From NCBI GenBank assembly GCA_964544155.1, contig CAZJAH010000019.1, forward strand, positions 1 through 55,830: DNA of 55,830 bases, in the 5' to 3' direction. Positions 51,990-55,830 of the stretch are shown here, one piece after another. The position numbers were made by a program, and so were the translations under genes. A model generated the notes under the pieces. It had not been told where the DNA came from. It made no database searches and saw nothing but the letters and a program-made list of their open reading frames with translations. Position 1 is the stretch's first letter; each line of letters opens with the position of its first letter. Source of the DNA: CAZJAH01 sp964544155. Its GTDB lineage: Bacteria > Bacteroidota > Ignavibacteria > Kapaibacteriales > UBA2268.

Positions 51990-52940
51990 ATGATAGATGA
52001 TTTTTTAAATAAACACCCGAAAATTAAGAAAATTTACGATACCCTGGATTTCCTTTTCAGCAGGATCGACAGGCATCATATTTTCCTGATGGCCGCAGGT
52101 ATCGCCTTTAACATTATTTTATACCTGATACCGCTTATCCTGGTTATCATTTTCGCGGTAAATCTGACTTTCGGCTCTGAAAACCTGGCAGTCTCCATTG
52201 AGCTTATTTTGATGGATTTCCTTCTACCGACCACCTCCGCCGAAGAAATAATCCATAAGATAATCGAAGAAGTCCGCGAAATAATGAATAAAAGTACAGT
52301 TCTCGGGCCAATAGGTATTTTTATGCTGCTGTGGCTATCTTCGATACTCATCAGCTCGCTCCGGGTAGGGCTTAACAGGATATTCGAAATACCCTCGCCA
52401 AATTTTTTCATGGTTTACCGTTTAAAGGATATGCTGATGACTCTGGCACTTACGGTACTCATACTTGTTTATGCTTACGTAGTGCCTTTTGTGGATTTTT
52501 TCCAGTCATTTATGGATCAGAACTTCCCGGAACCTGCCACTAATATAATTTCTGACCTTCTGCTCACAATATTGTCATTTGTTACATCATTCGTACTTTT
52601 CTACGTTATATTCCGCTCGGTACCTAATAGAAAAATCCACCGCAGGATAAGGTTTGTCGGCACGATAATGTGTGTAGTGCTTATTGAGGCCTCCAGATAT
52701 GTATTTGTATGGTATGTGGGCAGCGTGAGTAATTACGGTAAGTTCTATGGCTCATTCGCGGTGCTAGTATCAATGGCGCTGTGGATTTATTATTCGTCAA
52801 TGATAATTCTATTATCTGCGGAGATCTCCAAATTTATTTTTGACTGCCGTGAAGCTGTCAAATATAAAAAAGTCAAAAAAGAGGAGCAGCAGGCTAAAAT
52901 TTCAGATACTGGTACCAGTGAAGAAACAGATCCCAGGTAG
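51990..52940 (+). CDS. YihY/BrkB family membrane protein (UPF0761)
   Basis: This protein has 316 residues and about six transmembrane segments. Family features are the N-terminal HHIFLMAAGIAFNIILYLIP, a mid-protein LWLSSILISSLRVGLNRIFE, and GKFYGSFAVLVSMALWIYYS near the end. The family was once annotated as RNase BN, which is incorrect; its function is uncertain. The hydrophilic tail (about 280-316) is rich in Lys and Glu. Its last 47 bp overlap the convergent exonuclease gene. Confidence 0.9.
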   Translation: MIDDFLNKHPKIKKIYDTLDFLFSRIDRHHIFLMAAGIAFNIILYLIPLILVIIFAVNLTFGSENLAVSIELILMDFLLPTTSAEEIIHKIIEEVREIMNKSTVLGPIGIFMLLWLSSILISSLRVGLNRIFEIPSPNFFMVYRLKDMLMTLALTVLILVYAYVVPFVDFFQSFMDQNFPEPATNIISDLLLTILSFVTSFVLFYVIFRSVPNRKIHRRIRFVGTIMCVVLIEASRYVFVWYVGSVSNYGKFYGSFAVLVSMALWIYYSSMIILLSAEISKFIFDCREAVKYKKVKKEEQQAKISDTGTSEETDPR

Positions 52941-53631
52941 CTGAAATATCCCTCAGGCAGTATTCCGCGATTACGTCTACTTTGCCTTCCTTGTATAAAG
53001 CTCCTACCATTGAGCCGTCAACCCCTTCTGATTTCGGTGAAGTGATCCCGAAAGCTCTTGTATAAAAATCAAAATTGAACCGCCTGGTAGCGCCATAGCT
53101 GCCCGGCATGTAGAATGTCAGCTCATCAATAAGGTCGATATGTCCGGTATAATTAAACTTTGTTCCGTTCATAAGGTTGCGGGCCGGCCTAATCTTATAT
53201 AGTGCTGAGCGAAGCATAAGGAAGGGTGCGTCAAAGTTCCTTCCATTAAAAGAAACCAGCTGGGCGTTCCTGTACTTAAGCAGTATTTTCCAGAAATCTT
53301 CAAGCAGCCTCTTTTCATCTGAAATAAAGCAGGTGTCGCCTGTAGAAAGTTCAATCTTTGTTACATCATCTTCCTCATATCCGGGCTTAGTCGAAAAAGC
53401 CGCGCGGTTGATCATCTCCCACTCGCTTTCATCTTTTTTCTCCATGAGCTGAAGGCCTATACAAACAACCTCTGCTGTCATAGGGGATAGGGCCATCTCG
53501 AATTTCTTCTTTTCTATCTCTTCGTCGGTTTTGGCATACCTCAGCAGATATTCCTGCTGCGATTCGGAAAGGCTCTTCCAGTCAATGGGCGAAGTTTCAA
53601 TATCGAAAATCAAATATTGTTCTTTTTGCAT
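52894..53631 (-). CDS. Predicted 3'-5' exonuclease, DnaQ-like, PolB-exonuclease type
   Basis: This 245-residue protein has an RNase H fold. Exo I is LIFDIETSP (Asp and Glu), Exo II is VSFNGRNFDAPFL, and Exo III is the YCLRDISAT segment with the Tyr-x3-Asp spacing of DEDDy nucleases. The family is annotated as related to the exonuclease domain of family B polymerases, with unknown physiological substrate. It is monocistronic and tail-to-tail with the YihY family gene. Confidence 0.88.
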   Translation of the reverse strand: MQKEQYLIFDIETSPIDWKSLSESQQEYLLRYAKTDEEIEKKKFEMALSPMTAEVVCIGLQLMEKKDESEWEMINRAAFSTKPGYEEDDVTKIELSTGDTCFISDEKRLLEDFWKILLKYRNAQLVSFNGRNFDAPFLMLRSALYKIRPARNLMNGTKFNYTGHIDLIDELTFYMPGSYGATRRFNFDFYTRAFGITSPKSEGVDGSMVGALYKEGKVDVIAEYCLRDISATWDLFLHWYQYLKF

Positions 53632-53800
53632 TTTTTATAAAGGCTTAGTACAAGTATAAATTTTTAGTTATTTTTATTAATTGCCCGAAAGCGGATTTTT
53701 AACGAATATGTAACCAGGTTGCTAAAATAATCGTTTTAATTTTTAGTTTTACTCCGTTTATCGGTATTGTTAATCTCAATATATTAAAATAAACTTTGAA

Positions 53801-54559
53801 ATGATAAAGAATTTAGCTCAAAAGATCAGTTTAACTCTATTATTTGCTCTGATAATAATTTCATGCGGCACCGACAAAATACCGGAAAATATGGCCGTTG
53901 AGGAAATCTATGCTGAAGGCCTGAAGCAGTTTCAGGATGAAAACTGGCTGGAAGCCAAGGAATATTTCGACGTTATAAAGCTGCAATACCCGGCAAGCCA
54001 GTACGCGGATGACGCCCAGTATTTTTTGAGTGAGATAAATTATGAACGCGGGGAATATATTTATGCCGCTTTCAATTACAACCTGCTCAGAAGAGTTTAC
54101 CCGGGAAGCGAATACAGCAAAGAAGCCCTTTACAAAAGCGCCCTCTGCTATTACGAGCTTTCTCCATCGTATGAAAGGGATCAGGAATACACTGACAAAG
54201 CCCTGAATACATTTCAGGAATTTCAGTATCTTTACCCCGGGGACAGCCTTTTCGCAGAGGCATCCGAGTATATCGAAGATCTGAGGCTTAAGCTGGCACA
54301 GAGAGAATATACCACGGCTGTGATCTACCGCAAGCTGAACAGCCCCCATTCCGCGCTCATATATTATGATTCAGTTATTAATAAGTATGATGACACAAAA
54401 TATTATGAGTCCGCTTACTTCGGTAAGATTGAAGTGCTTCAGATTATGGGAAAAATTGACGAAGCATTAGGTATAATAACACTTTATAAAAGAAATTTCC
54501 CTGGAGGGGATAATATAAATCAAGTAAAAGAAATTGAAAAACAACTTCAGAGCTTTTAA
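53801..54559 (+). CDS. bamD: Outer-membrane assembly lipoprotein BamD
   Basis: This 252-residue protein has a lipoprotein signal with lipobox IIISCGTD (Cys at about residue 22) and five tetratricopeptide repeats. The first is IYAEGLKQFQDENWLEAKEYF and later ones include YIYAAFNYNLLRRVYPGSEY. This is the layout of BamD (ComL/YfiO), the essential partner of BamA in folding outer-membrane proteins. The downstream barrel gene starts 2 bp after the stop, so the two form an operon. Confidence 0.93.
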   Translation: MIKNLAQKISLTLLFALIIISCGTDKIPENMAVEEIYAEGLKQFQDENWLEAKEYFDVIKLQYPASQYADDAQYFLSEINYERGEYIYAAFNYNLLRRVYPGSEYSKEALYKSALCYYELSPSYERDQEYTDKALNTFQEFQYLYPGDSLFAEASEYIEDLRLKLAQREYTTAVIYRKLNSPHSALIYYDSVINKYDDTKYYESAYFGKIEVLQIMGKIDEALGIITLYKRNFPGGDNINQVKEIEKQLQSF

Positions 54560-54561
54560 TT

Positions 54562-55227
54562 ATGAATAGTTTGAAAATGCTTTTTATTCTGCTTGTTTTT
54601 CCCCTGAGTTTAAGCGCGCAGGAAGCCGGAGTGAATATACCCGCCTCTTTGGGGCCTTTTTTATCATGGAAAGCCGGATTAAACGGTTCCGAAACTATAG
54701 AAGGCCGCAAGAACGCCCTTGCTTTTAACAACCTGCCGGACTTTGGCGCCAATTTCTACTATCCCCTTAGTGAAAGCTCACTACTCGGATTATCAACTGA
54801 CCTCGGATACCTTAATTATTCCTATGCCATTGAGGATGACCTTACCGGCGAAAAATTTACTCACAGATACAGCTATGTAGCCCTAAATCCGAATATTTTC
54901 TTCAGCGGGTTTACTTTCGGTTTTGCTTTCGGGTTGCCTGTCTCGGCAAGCCTTGAAGGCAGCGAGATCGATACCGATAAGCTTGACTTTATGGCCGAAA
55001 TTAAGCTCGGCTATATTTATCCGGTATTTACTGATGAAACCGGAACGATGAATATCTACATCAACGCGGGATATATGCTTTCTGGCCTTTACAAGGATTT
55101 CCCGGATGATGACCCCCTGGCGCCATTCATCAACGCAGAAAACGAATATGTTGTGAGCGGCAACAACAACCCCCGCCCGGTCACGGTAGGGCTGGGCTTC
55201 AGCTATATCTTCAACCTTGGGATGTAG
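54562..55227 (+). CDS. Outer-membrane beta-barrel protein (paralogue of 10148-10822)
   Basis: This 221-residue protein has a signal peptide ending SLSAQ (about residue 19) and barrel strands to the end (VTVGLGFSYIFNLGM). It shares several blocks with the barrel at 10148-10822. It follows bamD by 2 bp, so expression is probably coupled with outer-membrane assembly. The function is not known. Confidence 0.75.
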   Translation: MNSLKMLFILLVFPLSLSAQEAGVNIPASLGPFLSWKAGLNGSETIEGRKNALAFNNLPDFGANFYYPLSESSLLGLSTDLGYLNYSYAIEDDLTGEKFTHRYSYVALNPNIFFSGFTFGFAFGLPVSASLEGSEIDTDKLDFMAEIKLGYIYPVFTDETGTMNIYINAGYMLSGLYKDFPDDDPLAPFINAENEYVVSGNNNPRPVTVGLGFSYIFNLGM

Positions 55228-55256
55228 ATAATCAAAACAGAAATAGTAATTAAGCA

Positions 55257-55391
55257 ATGCTAAATAAGATAATCCAACATAAGAGCATAAAGTGGTTAAA
55301 ACAATCAGATTGTCCTGTAAAAGACATTGTTCTCTACATGAAAGAAAATGGCAGCTTGAGAGAAACCCAAATTGAAGCCATTGAAACTTAA
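55257..55391 (+). pseudogene. Truncated N-terminus of a helicase-like protein
   Basis: This 44-codon frame reads WLKQSDCPVKDIVLYMKENG and LRETQIEAIET before TAA. As I recall, it resembles the extreme N-terminus of large DEAD/DEAH helicase or restriction-subunit proteins, in which IEAIETYLFLK-like sequence would continue. Here the similarity stops abruptly and a GxxExxY gene begins 14 bp later. It is probably a broken remnant. The family match is from memory and unverified. Confidence 0.45.
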
Positions 55392-55405
55392 CCGAATAAG
55401 CTGGA

Positions 55406-55795
55406 ATGTCCATAGCTATGACTGAAAACGAATTATCTAAAGCCGCTTTTAATTCCGCACTTAAAGTTCATAGAAACTTAGGACCCGGCTTGTTGGAAAG
55501 TGCTTATGAAGAATGCATGTTTTATGAACTAAAGGTTTCCGGTATTTTTGTAGAAAAACAAAAGCCATTACCTTTAGTTTATGAAGAAGTAAAACTTGAA
55601 ATCGGTTATCGTGTCGATCTGATACTTGAAAATAAATTGATACTTGAAATAAAAGCTGTTGAAGCATTGAATGATGTACATCTTGCCCAGATTCTTACCT
55701 ATTTGAAATTATCCGGATGTAAATTGGGACTGCTTATTAATTTTAATGTCAGTTTAATTAAAAATGGGATAAAAAGAGTAGTAAACAATCTTTAG
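55406..55795 (+). CDS. GxxExxY family protein (PD-(D/E)XK nuclease-like)
   Basis: This 129-residue protein has the name-giving motif in GPGLLESAYEE and a PD-(D/E)XK-like core (YRVDLILENKLILEIKAVE with Asp, Glu and Lys). The GxxExxY family is small, often mobile or repeat-associated, and of unknown function; related genes occur in 23S rRNA intervening sequences. ATG 55406 and ATG 55418 are both possible starts. It sits directly after the broken helicase-like fragment and is followed by decameric repeats. Confidence 0.88.
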   Translation: MSIAMTENELSKAAFNSALKVHRNLGPGLLESAYEECMFYELKVSGIFVEKQKPLPLVYEEVKLEIGYRVDLILENKLILEIKAVEALNDVHLAQILTYLKLSGCKLGLLINFNVSLIKNGIKRVVNNL

Positions 55796-55830
55796 CGTTC
55801 CTTGCGTATTCTTAGCGTACTTAGCGGTTA
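55791..55830 (+). repeat. Decameric TTAGCG-type repeats at the right edge
   Basis: TTAGCGTTCC, TTGCGTATTC, TTAGCGTACT and TAGCGGTTA follow one another with a period of 9-10 bp, overlapping the stop of the GxxExxY gene. Such degenerate TTNGCG arrays occur near GxxExxY genes as far as I recall. The array is cut by the window end. Confidence 0.55.

Overview
The window looks like a chromosomal segment from an FCB-group bacterium (Bacteroidota in the broad sense, possibly an Ignavibacteria- or Kapabacteria-like lineage). The evidence is: two secreted proteins with type IX secretion (T9SS) C-terminal sorting domains; choice-of-anchor-D/ASH repeats; PD40 propeller and OmpA-type envelope proteins; a TonB-dependent receptor; a Bacteroidota-type TAnnTTTG promoter box; and a pheT - coiled-coil - zapA - rny gene order. 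No rRNA, insertion sequence, prophage or CRISPR array was seen. The phylum call is inference from gene content.

Layout. 1-3.3 kb is an AT-rich accessory segment. It has tandem 32-bp palindromes at the left edge, a J-domain/HIRAN gene pair, and an XRE-ImmA/PIN toxin-antitoxin-like operon behind a large palindrome. It ends at a tRNA-Phe gene, so it may be an island inserted at the tRNA 3' end. 3.4-11.3 kb holds an ArsR regulator with PlsC, a small Cys-rich protein, a fatty-acid hydroxylase, a 1405-residue T9SS cargo, a beta-barrel and YjbQ. 11.5-20 kb is a housekeeping block: pheT, a long coiled-coil protein, zapA, a probable 6S RNA, rny, smpB, tyrS. 20-26.2 kb is a signalling cluster of three PAS histidine kinases (one with a PocR domain, one with an N-terminal receiver) and one lone receiver. 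26.2-29.4 kb carries a GT2 glycosyltransferase, rsmB and a barrel. 29.7-37.5 kb has a PD40/OmpA protein, an orphan umuC, a DnaA-box-like cluster, a small barrel, and a TonB-dependent receptor behind a TPP riboswitch. 37.5 kb is murA. 38.9-44.4 kb is a compact minus-strand operon in the order dnaX - bcp - tatD/outer-membrane-protein fusion - upp - NRAMP-like transporter. 44.5-55.2 kb has a T9SS subtilisin, a PD40 protein, a CHAD protein, an Ig-like lipoprotein, a YihY family membrane protein, a PolB-type exonuclease, bamD and a barrel. The right edge holds a truncated helicase-like N-terminus followed by a GxxExxY gene and decameric repeats.

Most notable observations: (1) a nine-A run in dnaX with stop codons just behind it in both alternative frames, as expected for production of a short gamma and a long tau subunit; (2) an in-frame fusion of tatD to an outer-membrane protein, with the signal peptide in the middle and a plausible internal start; (3) a cluster of DnaA-box-like sites next to an AT-rich tract; (4) a TPP riboswitch with a duplicated P1 strand in front of a TonB-dependent receptor; (5) the palindromes, accessory genes and possible island structure at the left edge; (6) the broken helicase/GxxExxY junction at the right edge.
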